A DNA stretch of 64,000 bases from Beta vulgaris subsp. vulgaris (Eukaryota > Streptophyta > Magnoliopsida > Caryophyllales > Amaranthaceae), in assembly GCF_026745355.1 (NCBI RefSeq), contig NC_079206.1:28789617-28853616 (forward strand), read 5' to 3'. Below the pieces are notes generated by a model. That model made no database searches. It was given only the letters and a program-made list of their open reading frames with translations, and was not told the origin of the DNA. Positions 11,451-23,226 of the stretch are shown piece by piece; the stretch's first letter is position 1; each line of letters starts with the position of its first letter. Made by a program: the position numbers and the translations under genes.

Positions 11451-11942
11451 TCAGGTAAAATCCTCAGGAACCAAAACACCATTTTTGTCATAATGAAGGC
11501 TGCCATGAAGAGGTTTACACTTCTCTCCCATCAATATCTTCTTCTTGCAAAGCTCGAATCGCTTCTCCTTCTCTCTTTCTCTACTTTTAATCTTTATAAT
11601 CCTCTTGATCTTCAACCCTCCTTTTGCCTCTGAATGCTCCTCGATGTCCCTTACAGATTTCACCCTACTAATTTTTCCTCCATTTACTGTAAGATTCACA
11701 ACATTACCAGCACCAAACTTGCAGTTTATACTACTACTAGTAGAACTATCACGAGGAACCTCATTTGATCTTGATTTTTTCGAGCCTCGCTTGGCCACAT
11801 CTCGCGGTTTATGATCCTTACACCGCTCTTGATCGTGTTGTTTATTGTTCCGAAATAAGATAGACATCATGGAAGTTACTCTTCTAGGAAGAGGTATAAG
11901 CTGCATGAGTTTATATATTATTTCTTTGAAACTGTTTGTCAA
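11451..11942 (-). CDS. Small conserved plant protein of unknown function
   Basis: A 163-residue open frame starting MTNSFKEIIYKLMQLIP. The middle is basic and S/R/K-rich. The C-terminus is the recognisable part: ELCKKKILMGEKCKPLHGSL then HYDKNGVLVPED. A CKPL...LHYDKNGVLLPE-type ending recurs in a family of small uncharacterised plant proteins, which argues that this is a real host gene. No signal peptide or catalytic motif is apparent. Introns are not needed. Overlapping minus-strand sequence up to 12201 is open in another frame and may be 5' UTR. It lies tail to tail with the PRP38 locus, with about 700 bp between stops. No function is assigned. Confidence 0.6.
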   Translation of the reverse strand: MTNSFKEIIYKLMQLIPLPRRVTSMMSILFRNNKQHDQERCKDHKPRDVAKRGSKKSRSNEVPRDSSTSSSINCKFGAGNVVNLTVNGGKISRVKSVRDIEEHSEAKGGLKIKRIIKIKSREREKEKRFELCKKKILMGEKCKPLHGSLHYDKNGVLVPEDFT

Positions 11943-12894
11943 TCTTCTTAATGTTTTCTATCTTTTTTTCGTCGTTTTTTGTACCGAGATCTTTGAAGTT
12001 TTTGTTGGCATTGATAATGCTGGAGTTCGAAAGTGACCGGTGGTGGCTTAACTTCCTCCTATGGAGGGTCTTAAGAAGAAATTTGGGCATGAAACTAATA
12101 CTCTTGTGATGGTTTGTAATGGTGGAAATGCTGCGAGAATGTGACAGAACTGTTGGTTTTGGTAGGTTTTTCTTGTAACTTTTGAGGAAATTTTGTGCCA
12201 TTTTTCTTAGTGATTATTTAACTGTTTTATAATTAGAAAAAATAAAGAAAAAAGTTGAAGAAGAGAGGGAGAGCAAATATAGCCTAGAAGAAGGGAGTTT
12301 ATGTGTGAAAGAGGGAGAGTGGTGAAGATGGTGGCCTGGTGGGTGTGAAGGAGTTTCCACTATTTCACAGTTTTAAAAATATAACTGTTTGTTTCTAATT
12401 AAACAAAACTTAAACAAAAAAAGAGCCTGTTTATGATACAATGTGGCATAATTAGAATAAAATCAAATGGGATTTGTCTTTCAGTAATTTGTAACATACA
12501 TAATCACTAAATACTATTATTGGGATACTTGATTTTGTGCCTAGTTTGGAATGAAAATGAATTCACAATAATGCTTTTTAAGGAATGTTCAATAATTTAT
12601 TAGAGTTTGTATAAAAGTTGAATAAACATCTTTATTCTACAAAAGAAAAAAAAACATTACCGTGAAGGGTAATAAAAAGAAATTGCACTATATAGATAAT
12701 AGATTAGTGTTTGTTGGGGAATTTTGTTAATCAACTTCTAGAAAGACTATTTTATGGAGATTCTAGTTCGGAAATTTTTTATAAAATTTCCGTTACAAAA
12801 TGTATTTATAAAATTACACAAAAGGCTATTGTCTAATTCCATAGAGAGATTCTTGAAGAAGCAAGTTATCTAAGACAGATTGTTAGGCAAATAA
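11943..12894. other. Intergenic, AT-rich
   Basis: Upstream region of the small conserved gene. 12240-12350 is purine-rich (GAAGAGAGGGAGAG) on the plus strand, hence pyrimidine-rich in the sense of the gene, as is common in plant promoters and leaders. Nothing else recognised. Confidence 0.4.
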
Positions 12895-13158
12895 TCTATA
12901 CTAATATATTAAAAGGCGTGCCTAAGTTAGAAAACGGTGCCACGTGGCGCTCTTCATAAGGGAGTTTTACTTCATGTAATCCAAAACAATAAAAAAATTA
13001 GAAATTGCATAGTGTAAGGTTTGATCCCGGAACCTCTAGAACATACACTAAAGTCTTAACCACTAGACCAAATAATATTTAGTGTTATCATCTTACATTA
13101 TAATATTAATAAATGAAAATTTTCCTTACCCGAGGCGTAGCCCGGGCCTAATAACTAG
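12895..13158 (+). mobile_element. Non-autonomous Helitron, 264 bp
   Basis: Starts with TC (TCTATACTAATATATTAAAA) and ends with CTAG, just after an imperfect GC-rich hairpin (CCCGAGGCGTAGCCCGGG). It lies between a host A (12894) and T (13159), the AT insertion rule of Helitrons, without target duplication. There is no coding capacity. The 5' consensus and the CCCGGGCCTAATAACTAGT-type 3' end are those of the common short plant Helitron families. Confidence 0.85.
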
Positions 13159-13329
13159 TTTTAAGTAAAAGATGTTTAAACAATTCTAATTAACATGTTA
13201 CAAAAATACCCAACATCATAAAAAATAGTTGACGTTGTCAAATAAAAAAAGAAAAGTTATAAAAGTTGCATATTCAATATTCAAATAATTAAGTATCCTA
13301 AAACAAACACAAAAAATATATAGGAAGAG

Positions 13330-15960
13330 CGACTACATCATTTCAGACCAATTAGCTCATGCACTACTTTATACAAAATTATATCCAAAATTCTAGTCAA
13401 TAGGCTAATATCAGTTTTGGAGAAAATCATAAACCCATTCCAAAGCGCCTTCATTGAGCACTTATAAGGTACAACTTGGAGAGTTGGAGTACATAGAACT
13501 ATGTACACCCAAAGAGACAATTTTATTATTATTTTCCTTAATGGGACCATAACAAACTAATGACTAAAATAATAAAATTGTGTGTTGAGAGTACGTAGCT
13601 CTAGGTACTCCCTGGATTACCTAATAAATTGCCGCCTTGATGCTAGGACGGGAAATACATGACAATATCTTAATTGCCCAAGAGATGTTTAATACCTTCC
13701 ATAAATCACAAAATAAGAAAGGATGGTTTGCACTCAAACTAGATATGAAAAAAGCGTATGATCGAATGAGATTTTCTAATCAAATCCCTACAGTTGGGGT
13801 TTCATCACAAATGGATAAGTTGGATTTGTTTTTGTGTTACAACTGTCTCATACTTGGCCACTCTTAATGACTATATATCTCAGCTTTTCTCCCTAACTCG
13901 AGGACTTAGACAAGGCAACCTTATATCACCTTATTTATTTATAATATGTATGGAAGTATTAGCTCGTTAACTTGCATTTGCAGCTTCAAATCCCAAATCT
14001 TGAATTCGGGTTAAATTATGCCCTAATACGCAAAAAGCATCAGGTTTATTCTCTGCAGACGACTGCCTAGTTTTTGGTAAAGCTGCACCATCCTCTAGTC
14101 GAAATCATAAAATTAGATAATTTATGCCAATTATCTGGACGGATAAACAACTATCACAATTAATCTATTGTTTTCTCTAAACAAACCTCTGGCAAATCCC
14201 TTATTGTTGGAAATTTTAATATGATCCCAAAATCCTCATTAGGGGGCTACTTGAGACACCATTTCTTTTCATATAAAAGCAATGCCACAAATTTTGATGC
14301 TCTAATTACCAGAACTGATAAATTCATGAACTCTTGAAAATCTTCGTTTTTATAAAAAGTTGGTCGTGTGACTCTAATTGAAAGCAACCTTGAAGCAATT
14401 CCGACCTACACAATATCCACGTCAAAAGTCCCAGCCTTCCTAACCAAAAAAACTCGACTCGATCAATAGGGATTTCTTTTGGCAAAAATCTAAAGAAGTT
14501 AATGGTCTTCCAATGGGATAAAATTTGTCGTCCAAACACACTTAGAGGACTGGGGCTCCATAACACCAAACACATGAACCGAAACAATCTAAAAAAGTTT
14601 GATAGAAAATCCTCTTAGACCCAAATAACCGTGGAGTAAACTTATGCGACAAAAGTATCTGAAAAATACTTCCTTTTTTTGAATACATTCACAAGGCTAC
14701 CAACTCCCAAATATGGCATGACATTCTTCATACTCGCCACCTTCTCAGACGAGGCATCCGATGAAAAATAGGTTCGGACAATTTTTATTTATGATAACGG
14801 GTGTGTCCACACAAGTCGTATCGAATATCTACAACTAGACCCAACATGTATTTTTCATCTCGGTTCAAAAGTTGCATAAGTGATGAACCCAAACATGACA
14901 TGGAATTTACAACATTTGAAATCCTTCCTACCCATCCATTTTCGTTAACGAATTGCATGAATTTCCCTCCCGTCTACTCCTTAACCAAACACCCCATGTT
15001 TAGGATTAACCTTCTTTATATTCGCCAAAATGACGAATTCATATCTATGAAAATCAAATATTCCACCTAAAATTAAAATATTTACTTGGTAAATGCTTCA
15101 AAATAGTCTTCCGACATGAGACCATCTAACAATTCGACACATCCCTGTCTAAACCCTCTATCGTTTCTGCCATCACCAAAATGAGTCAGTAAACCATTTC
15201 TTTCTGACATATCCTCTAATTCGTAATTTTTGTAGATGTCCCCTTGTCATGGCCTTCCTAGGTAAAGTCATAGATATCATAAATATGCACTCGTGCTTAC
15301 AAAAATATCAAAGAAAATTCCACGAAAATCCTTTAAGGACTCCTATTAACTTTATGGAGTATTTGGAAAGAACATAACTATATAATATTCAATATGAAAT
15401 CTTTTCACCAGATCGAATTTTCTTTCGCATAAAATACGCATACCTTGAATGGATTGTTAGGAAAAACAAGGAAATCCACTCTAATTACCAACCCCCACCC
15501 CATGCAAGTACTCCCAATCCGCTACGACAATCACTATCCTTCAAAATGCCATATGTCATGTGTTAGATGCTTCAGTCTATAAAATTGGATCACTATAACC
15601 CTCTAATTGTTGAAACATTTGCCCTTAGGATGGACTACTTTGAGCTCAAGATTTTCAAATCCAAGCCATCATAATCCAAGGCGATAATCAAGTTATCATC
15701 AACATCATCCGCAGACAATTTCGCGCACCCACGTTTATTCAAACCCTTATTGAAGATAAATCTCAACTCATGACCTCCTTTATAACGAACATTATCACTC
15801 ATGTATATCGAGAAGCAAATCGTGTAGTTGGCTATCTTTCCAAGATGAGACATGGCATTCAAAATCTAACTCGACAGATTGATGTCCAGCTGGATCGACA
15901 AATAGGAAATCTAGCAAACTTTACTCGTATCTTTTAAAAAAAAAATATAAAAATAAAGAA
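13330..15960 (+). pseudogene. LINE ORF2 remnant (RT, zf-RVT, RNase H), 5'-truncated
   Basis: Fragments in several plus-strand frames follow the order of a plant L1 ORF2. At 13637-13790 there is EMFNTFHK and KKGWFALKLDMKKAYDRM (RT motif with catalytic D). At 13890-13970 there is RQGNLISPYLFIICMEVL, and near 14056 ADDCLVFGKA (the catalytic DD motif). RT tail and zf-RVT-like sequence occupy about 14300-15250. The RNase H domain spans about 15655-15860 (GDNQVIINIIRRQF, then HVYREANRVVGYLSKM). An A-rich tail begins near 15935. Endonuclease and the start of RT are missing, and many stops and frameshifts interrupt the rest. This is an old dead copy. Confidence 0.85.
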
Positions 15961-16229
15961 GAAAGGGGACAAGGTTGTAAAATGAATTCATTAAGATATC
16001 TAGAAAGTGAATTAGAAAAAGATAAAAATTAAAGTAAATAAACTTAAGCAAATACATGTTGAGCCTCTAAAAGCTGGAGAGCTGTGGTTACACTTTTGGA
16101 CAAAATTTTCAATATTTAATCTGAATAGATAGAGTTTCTTTGTGAGTTAGGATCAATTGATATCTGATCACCTTATCTCCCATCAACTTATAAGTATTGT
16201 GTCGGAAATTGTGACTGTTTTGCAATTGT

Positions 16230-19200
16230 TTTTTTTTTGGTAAAATGTAAGTGTATTACCAATATAGCACTAAATGCTTCACCATTACACCCTAAAGCAT
16301 TACAAGAAACTACATCGACACACAACCACAACAACTACAACTCAAAACAACCAAATTACAGACACCAGCCAAAGACAACAAGAGTGTGCATCAATAACAC
16401 CTCATCCAAGTACTACACTAACTAAGACAATTACTCGCTAGTTGCTGAAACCAGTATGTATCATCATCAGACCAATTAAGCTCCACAAAGCTTTTGAATC
16501 TGCCACAAACATCAAGTTGCACTCTTTTACTAGTAACATGTGGATGAATAACAGCTGCATTCCATAGAGAGAAATTTCTAGCCTTCCACAGTTGATAGAC
16601 CATAGCAGCCACAGTAGTATAGCACACCTTCCTCCTTTGTTTGCTAGTGAACTGCCTACCTCATTTTCTCCATGCTGTACTCAATCTGTCCTGCTGAGTG
16701 ATACCCAGCCCCAGCCATACCAAGATAAATCTTCGAACTTTGTCACTATATGTGCACTGAAAAAATAAGTGCTGGCAAGAATCTTCTCCAGAATCACATA
16801 GAAGACATTCAGTGTTATTACATAATCTGGCTCTTGCTAGAGATGTTCTTGTCCTGAGTTTATCCAAAACAGCCAGCCATGAAACAAAGGAGTTTTTAGG
16901 AATATTAGTTGAATTCCAAACCCAGTAATGCCAAGGAACAGTTTCATAGTTTCCTTGCAACCATTTATAACCTTCTTTGACTGAGTATTCTTGAGTGTCA
17001 TTGAGCCACAAGTTACTAGTATAGGCACCTATAAGCACAGACTTAATTTTACATAAAATTCTCCACACTCCACTATTACTAGGAGCCTCATACTCCCACC
17101 AGTCATGATCCCTCAAATACACACCATTAATCCACTTTATCCATAAGAGGTCTTGCTTTTGTGCAATCTACCAGATGAATTTTCCATTAGCTGCCATATT
17201 ACATTTAACACATTCCTTGACACCCAAACCCCCATTCTTTTTTGGTCTACAGACCCAATCCCAAGCTACTAGGGGTGTTTTTTGCAATACAACTGTTCCC
17301 TCCCACAGAAAAGCTCTGCATACTTATGTGATCCTGTTTAGAACACATTTGGGCAGTAGAAAAATTTGAGCCCAATAGGAGTGCAAGCTCAGCAGGACAA
17401 CATTGACTAAAGTGGTTCTAGTAGCATAAGATAAGTCCCTAGAACTCCAGCACATAATTCTATGCATAATTTTATCAATGATCACTTCACAGTCAGCCCT
17501 TGTCAATCTCTTAGATGTAATAGAGACACCTAAGTATCTAAAAGGGAATGCATCTTTCTTGAACCCAGTAAGTTGTAGAATTCTGAGCTGATCTTCCTCT
17601 TTTACATTACCAAAGTAAATGGCAGTCTTCTCTGGGCTTGCCTTCAAATCAGACACATCAGCAAATGCCTTGAGTGTTCTCACCAACAGTACAACAGACT
17701 GAACATTTCATTTGCTAAATAGCATAAGGTCATCTGCAAAGATAAGGTGATGTACTTTTAACTGAGCACATCTTTGATGGAACCCAAACTCAGCTCTCTT
17801 ACTCATCTTTTTCATCAACCTTGTAAAATATTATTCCATAGCCAACACAAAAATAAGGGGAGAAATTGGATCTCCTTGTCTGATTCCCCTCTTTCCTTGA
17901 AAAAGACCAAATAAACCTCCATTTATATTCAGGGAATAATCAGGTGTACTAATACACCCCATTACCCAATTAGTGAACACTTGAGGAAAATTCAAACCAA
18001 TCAATAGTTCCATGTTAAATTCCCAATTTAAAGAATCATAAGCTTTCTTTAAATCTACTTTGAGATTGCCCCTAGCAGGGAGATTCTTCCTTTTATAACC
18101 ATTTAACAGATCCTGACAGATGAATATGTTATGTAATATAATCCTATTTTCCACAAAGGCACTCTGGACCTGGTCAATCAAGCTAGGCAAAACCTTCTTA
18201 AGCCTACTACAAAGCATTTTAGAAACGACTTTGTAAATTACATTGCAGCATGCAATTGGCCGGAATCGGGACACATCAGTGGGCTGTTCAACTTTAGGAA
18301 TGAGGCAAAGTGTGGTAGCATTTACCTGCTTTAGTAGCTTGCCAGACTAGAAGAAATTCAGTGCAACCTCTATAACCTATTCTCCTATACAAGGCCACGT
18401 TTCTTTGAAGAAGCAGCTAGTATATTAATCTGGTCCTGGTGCTTTATTATCTCCAATATCAAAAATGGCTCGTTTCACATCTTCTCCAGTAAAAGGCAAC
18501 TCTAGACCATTCTGTTGTAACCTGGACTGAACAGGACCCTCCTTTATGATAATACTGCTAACATGAGAGTAGGGTGAGTTGTCCCCAACAGTTTCTTATA
18601 AAACTTCAAGAAGGCTTCTTCAATATCTCATGTTTCTTCCATCCAAACTCCATCTAAGTTCCTAATTCTAGAAACTTTATTCTGATTTCTTCTTTGTTTG
18701 AGAGCAACATGAAAATATCTAGTGTTTGAGTCTCCTTTCTTCAGCCACTCAAGCTTCACTTTCTGATGCAGGAAGTTTAGCCTTGCTTTGTTCAAAGCAA
18801 TGTAATCTTGCTTAGCTACATCTTCTAGTACATATAGTGCCTGATTTGAAGGATCCAAATGCACCTGCTGCTGAATTTGAATCAACTTATGATATGATTC
18901 ATCAGCTCTCTTCTCTATGTCTAAATTTTTTTCCTTATTCAACTCTTTCAAGGAACCTTTCAACTTCTTCAATTTCTTCACAATTCTGAACATGGGGACA
19001 CCCTGAATATCTTCCTGCCACACCTCTTGAACTCTATCTAGAAACCTATCAGCTTTCACCCACATGTTAAAAAACCTAAATGGTTTAGGTTTAGCAACAA
19101 TTTTTTTCTCTAGTTTGATAAGACAAGGACAGTGATCAGATAAAAAAAGTGTTTCAGATTCAGGGAATAACTTCATTAACCACAACTCTATCAATCCGAG

Positions 19201-19397
19201 AGAAAATCGTACCATCTCCCTCTTGCTTGTTTGACCATGTAAAGAATGACCCAGAGTTTTTCTGTTCCTGCAATTGACAACTACGCAAGCATTATCTAAA
19301 ATCAAACACCTCCTCAAATGTAATGGTAGAACCAACCCTGTCATTCAGCAGAAGCACAGTATTCCAATCACCTCCCACCACCCATGCTCCACTAATC
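16230..19397 (-). mobile_element. 5'-truncated LINE with 9-bp target-site duplication
   Basis: The insert is bounded by perfect copies of TGCAATTGT (16221-16229 and 19398-19406). The oligo(A) tail (T run on the plus strand, about 16229-16238) marks the 3' end on the left. The 5' end falls inside the endonuclease domain, the usual outcome of incomplete target-primed reverse transcription. The preserved duplication suggests a younger insertion than the LINE to its left. Confidence 0.88.
16418..19397 (-). pseudogene. LINE ORF2: partial endonuclease, RT, zf-RVT
   Basis: Read right to left on the minus strand. The endonuclease C-terminal half begins with VVGGDWNTVLL, then FFTWSNKQ, RIDRVVVNE and LSDHCPCLI. 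A linker with GDSNTRYFH follows. The RT has FRPIACCNVIYKVVSKML near 18270, LKVDLKKAYDSLNWEF near 18030, GIRQGDPISPLIF near 17870, a FADDL-type site near 17730 and LGVSITSKRL near 17530. The zf-RVT region (YSVKEGYKWL, then C-rich CNNTECLLCDSGEDSCQHLF) spans 16661-17122, and the C-terminus ends near 16418. At least five frameshifts or stops separate these pieces. No RNase H domain is evident after zf-RVT, unlike the LINE at 13330-15960, so the two belong to different families. Confidence 0.87.
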
Positions 19398-19564
19398 TGC
19401 AATTGTAAGTTTCACATAAAAAAAAAATTAAAAGTCAATTTACGCGGTTCAGTTTGTGTTCATGGCACATGGTGTGGTGTGTTTAAATTTTTGTCCCAAT
19501 TCGTAATGAGAGTTCGGTAATTATGTGACTCTTGAATCACTTTCCTTCTCCATACATTTTTAAA

Positions 19565-19847
19565 TGTTAGTGTAGTAGATATAGATTTTCATAAACGTTT
19601 TCTAGACGTTTTAGATTTTTGTCCCCCTTGATCTCCTCTTACTAATCTTTGAAAATGTTTTCAAGAATTTATTTGTATTGGGCCATGCGATGTGTGTTTA
19701 GTGTATTTCATTAGTGTGTATATTCTTAATGATGTTTTTTGTGGGCTAAACTTGTGTGGGTCTTGTGATTACCTACTCTAATTAGGATGTTTATACTCAT
19801 TGTCTACGTTTAATGAAATTAACACAATCATTTACCCTAATCTATCA
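19565..19847 (+). repeat. Probable copia 5' LTR
   Basis: The end (...TCTATCA) is fixed by the primer-binding site that follows immediately. The start at TGTTAGTGTAGTAG is a guess from the TG rule; it could lie further left, down to about 19407. No 3' LTR is present in the window. Confidence 0.5.
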
Positions 19848-19859
19848 TGGTATCGGAGC
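19848..19859 (+). promoter_or_regulatory. Copia primer-binding site (tRNA-iMet type)
   Basis: TGGTATCGGAGC differs at one base from the canonical TGGTATCAGAGC complementary to initiator tRNA-Met, and follows the CA of the LTR directly. Confidence 0.85.
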
Positions 19860-19957
19860 TATAGCCGTCAAGACCAAATTTGTTTCTCTTCCCCTTCTTC
19901 TTCCCGACGTCAAAAGTAAATCACCAGCGTGGGTGGTTGCTGCTCCGTCGTCACACA

Positions 19958-20039
19958 ATGTTGACCACTATCTCTACTGAAACACCAAAAATCAATCCTT
20001 ATTCCTCTCCCTACTACCTTGGCTCCGGTGATCAACTAG
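19958..20039 (+). pseudogene. Copia gag, N-terminal part, interrupted by CACTA
   Basis: From the ATG after the leader the frame encodes MLTTISTETPKINPYSSPYY then LGSGDQL, the typical start of a plant copia gag (NPYYLHPGD-like). It stops at the TAG target of the inserted CACTA element. The continuation is at 36100 in the same reading sense. Confidence 0.8.
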
Positions 20040-20185
20040 CACTACTAGAAATAGAGTATTTTCTCAACGCAATTGTCTCAACACTTTACTTAAGTGTCAA
20101 ATACAATCAATAAAGCGCTTATTTTCTCAACGCTCTTATGTGTTGCAGATTTCTCATCACAGAAAAGCGTCGAGAATTATTGCCA
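20040..20185. repeat. CACTA 1 left terminal inverted repeat and subterminal repeats
   Basis: After the TIR, words of the type TCTCAACGC, TTTTCTCAACGCT and AAAAGCGTCGAGAA recur in both orientations, the mirror of the right end. Confidence 0.85.
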
Positions 20186-21930
20186 CGTGCCCACACATGT
20201 CAACCTAAACCCCGCTTCTTTTTTTTTGGGCGACAAAAACATACTAAACCCGCTATTTTCAAATTTTTGATGAAAAAATAATAATCATCAGCTCTCTTAA
20301 CCGCGTATTATTAGGCGTAACCACTAACCACCTAATAGTAGTGGAATACTCACGCAAATCTCAACCGTAATCTCAGAGTTTGCAGCGTTCTTGAACTTCA
20401 TATTCAAGGTGAATGCTTTACGAGCAAATTCTTCATATTCAAGGTTAATTGAAACTGCTATTTGACACAAATTCTGCAAATTACAGGTGACAAATTTTGT
20501 AAATTGAAGCTGCTAATTGACGCAAACTCCATACTCGGTTGATTTCTTCTGCAAATTACTCAAGGTCAGTGATTTTGAGCAAATTCTTCATTCTTTGCTG
20601 TTTATGAAACGAAAAAAGTTCCAAATTAATCCAAAATCTCATTCAATTAGTTCCGACGAAGTCGTAAATTTGCTAATTTACATATGTTCTTTTGTCCACG
20701 CAACACCTAAGTGAAATTCTTGGGAATTTTGTTGAATTTTGTTAAATTCGCTAATTTTGCTTTCTGTGAATTTATGTTATTTTTTGTTTTCTAGGTTGTA
20801 TTTGCACTACTTTTCAAATTCCATAGGTTTGTGGGTACTTAAGTCAGTTTCTTGGGTATCTTACTGAAGAGGGGAAGAGTTGCAGAGGATAATTGTTTGT
20901 GATTGTTAATATGTATGAAGTCCAAATACAAGAATTACTTTAGGTGTAGATAAATGCTGTATTTTGCTCAAAATTTATGACATTAGATGAACTATCTCTG
21001 TATAAATTCTGATAATTGGAATATAAACCATACCTGAGATCTTCTCCAGAGGCACATATCGGCAAACATAATTAGGAATTGTTATGTCAGAGCTGATCGT
21101 TCTGTTCTATTATTGTCATGCTTTGTAACTGAGCCCTAGGCTACAGTGAGTGGTATTTTTTTTAAGTTATTCTTGCAGTTTTAAAAACTAGGGCACATTT
21201 GTCTTCTTTTAACAAAATTTGTCTGAAAAATATTGATTACTATGTACTCCTAAAAAAATAAAACAGATGTTCTTATCTAAGTAGCTAGATAGGAAGAATA
21301 CTGCACTATATAAAATCATAGATGTGTACATGTTATACATGAATTAAAATTAGTGTCTATTTGTACCTTTCTTTGTGAACTGATGTATCCTAGTTCAATT
21401 AGTGTCTATTTGTACCTTTCTTTGTGAACTGAACCTTTATGCCGCTGTCACAAGGATGCGGGGTAATAACATAAAAGAGATGAAATTTCAAATTGAACCT
21501 TTATGCCGAGCTTTTTTTGCATTCCGTGTATCTTGATTTGCTTTTCATTCCATTTCTCTACTTAATTGTTAATGCAAAGCCAAAGGTTGCTGTTGGGATT
21601 CATCAATTTCTTCACATTCTTTGACTCTCTTTTACGGAAGTTTGTCTGCATTTGATAAAGAATACAAGCATCCTTGCTTCACACAGGATGTAGGACATGA
21701 GTTTGAGAAATCTGCAGCACTTGGCGGATCAATGCGATAGTTCTTACGTGGTCTTTGATTTAATCTGGAAGAAGGAAATTGAGCCCAAAATATATTTGTC
21801 CATATGAAATTTTGAGCTGAATAAGGGAAGTTGCATATGAATTAGCCTTACCTCTAGAGTTTATATGAAATTTTCAGGAACATATAGGCCTCTTCCCCAT
21901 ATACAGTAACCTAGTTTATATCCAGCTTAC
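20186..21930. other. CACTA 1 5' region, no gene recognised
   Basis: AT-rich, leader- or intron-like sequence. A 46-bp direct repeat (AGTGTCTATTTGTACC...) lies at 21351-21430. I found no open frame with family features. Confidence 0.4.
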
Positions 21931-22392
21931 ATTGTCCAACATGAGGTCCATACACCCGGTCAAGTTCAAAATCCTTTTAAGGATTGGTCAATGTCTCATC
22001 ACCAGTATTAACACGGACAGTGTAGTCATCAGGAAATTCAACAACAGATTGGCCTTCATTTTCAAACAATGGTCTAGTGCGACAAAATACCTTTACGTTT
22101 TTTCTGCATAAAGCTACCCCTGTTAATATTTAGCAGAAAAATCGAAGATACCTTGCTTATACTTTCCATAAAATAACAAGCCTACACTGTCCAATGACCA
22201 TAATATCTGAAAATATGTCATGCTTTTGGAAAGTATGACACAAAAGAAAATGTAAGGGAAGGAAGGCCATGTCAGTGATGGATAACTCACAGAGATTATG
22301 AATACCTTTGGTTGTCAACAAGTCATTGAACAACCTTTTCTTCTCGCTTATCAAAGGAATAATTCTTGCCTCGGCTTCAAGGGCAGCCTGAT
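21931..22392 (-). pseudogene. Captured kinesin-14 (KCA/KAC-type) gene fragment, two exons
   Basis: Two exon-like segments on the minus strand keep splice signals. Exon A (22392-22306, 87 bp) follows CCTCAG and ends before GTATT; it encodes QAALEAEARIIPLISEKKRL then FNDLLTTK. Exon B (22103-21931) follows TTATGCAG and ends at GTAAGC; it encodes NVKVFCRTRPLFENEGQSVV, then DDYTVRVNTGDET and FELDRVYGPHVGQ. This is the neck-to-motor start of plant kinesins of the KCA/KAC (KIN-14) group, which work in chloroplast and actin-related movement. A stop (TAA in NP*KD) and one extra A at the start of exon B show it is not under selection. The ATP-binding P-loop lies beyond the captured part. Introns are retained, so the capture was at DNA level. 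It is antisense to the transposase. Confidence 0.82.
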
Positions 22393-22965
22393 CTGAGGAA
22401 GAAAACAGCTTAAACTTGTAATAAATCCTGTATTTTGTAAATCATAACCTGTAAAAGACAAGACACGCTGCAGACGTATAAGAAACATTCCAAAAGGAAA
22501 CAAAGTCAACTCATGGGAGTCTCCGGCTCAAACATGAAAGGATCCTTCACTAATCCCCTTACAGAAACTAGCAATATGTTGTATATCTACTAATTTCTTG
22601 CAAGAGAATTACATGATGCATGTGTGACCACCATAGGGAAGTCAGAAAATACCACAGCTCAACCACCATAGGGAAGTTGCATATGAATCAGTATTCACAT
22701 TGCACAATCTGTTTCATATATGTATCACGACCCTTGAAGTACCCGACGCACGTACTACAACATAAATCCTTAGAAGTGGATGATAATCTATTGTCTATCA
22801 TACAAGGAGCATCCATTGAGAATTATGGATAGGAACGATAAGGTTATCAATCTCGTATATTTCGCTATTAAGTTCCAAATCAATACAATAAAAATGAATA
22901 TAGAGTTCATGTTCTGTTCTGTCCATTAGAACAGTTTTGACTTTTGAGCCTCCAGTAGGTTCTTT
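22393..22965. other. CACTA 1 spacer upstream of minisatellite
   Basis: No gene recognised. A short word (CACCATAGGGAAGT) occurs twice at 22628-22677, and GGGAAGTTGCATATGAAT occurs at both 21826 and 22674, which suggests local duplication around the captured fragment. Confidence 0.4.
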
Positions 22966-22969
22966 AAGC

Positions 22970-23226
22970 CCTTTCAGCAGGTTATATGCAGTAGGTGGGG
23001 AGGAGGAGAGCAGAGGGAGATAATAGGTTCTTTAAGCACTTTCAGCAGGTTATATGCAGTAGGTGGGGAGGAGGAGAGCAGGTTATATGCAGTAGGTGGG
23101 GAGGAGGAGAGCAGAGGGAGATAATAGGTTCTTTAAGCACTTTCAGCAGGTTATATGCAGTAGGTGGGGAGGAGGAGAGCAGGTTATATGCAGTAGGTGG
23201 GGAGGAGGAGAGCAGGTTATATGCAG
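22970..23226. repeat. Compound minisatellite, 33-bp core
   Basis: A 33-bp core (GCAGGTTATATGCAGTAGGT then GGGGAGGAGGAGA) occurs five times plus a partial end. It is combined with a spacer containing GAGGGAGATAATAGGTTC and CTTTAAGC, giving a higher-order pattern. Because 33 is divisible by 3, the array is open on both strands; those frames are not genes. Confidence 0.85.

Noticed and set aside
11911..12201. Minus-strand open frame upstream of the small conserved gene
   Set aside because: Different frame, no recognisable motif; more likely leader sequence.
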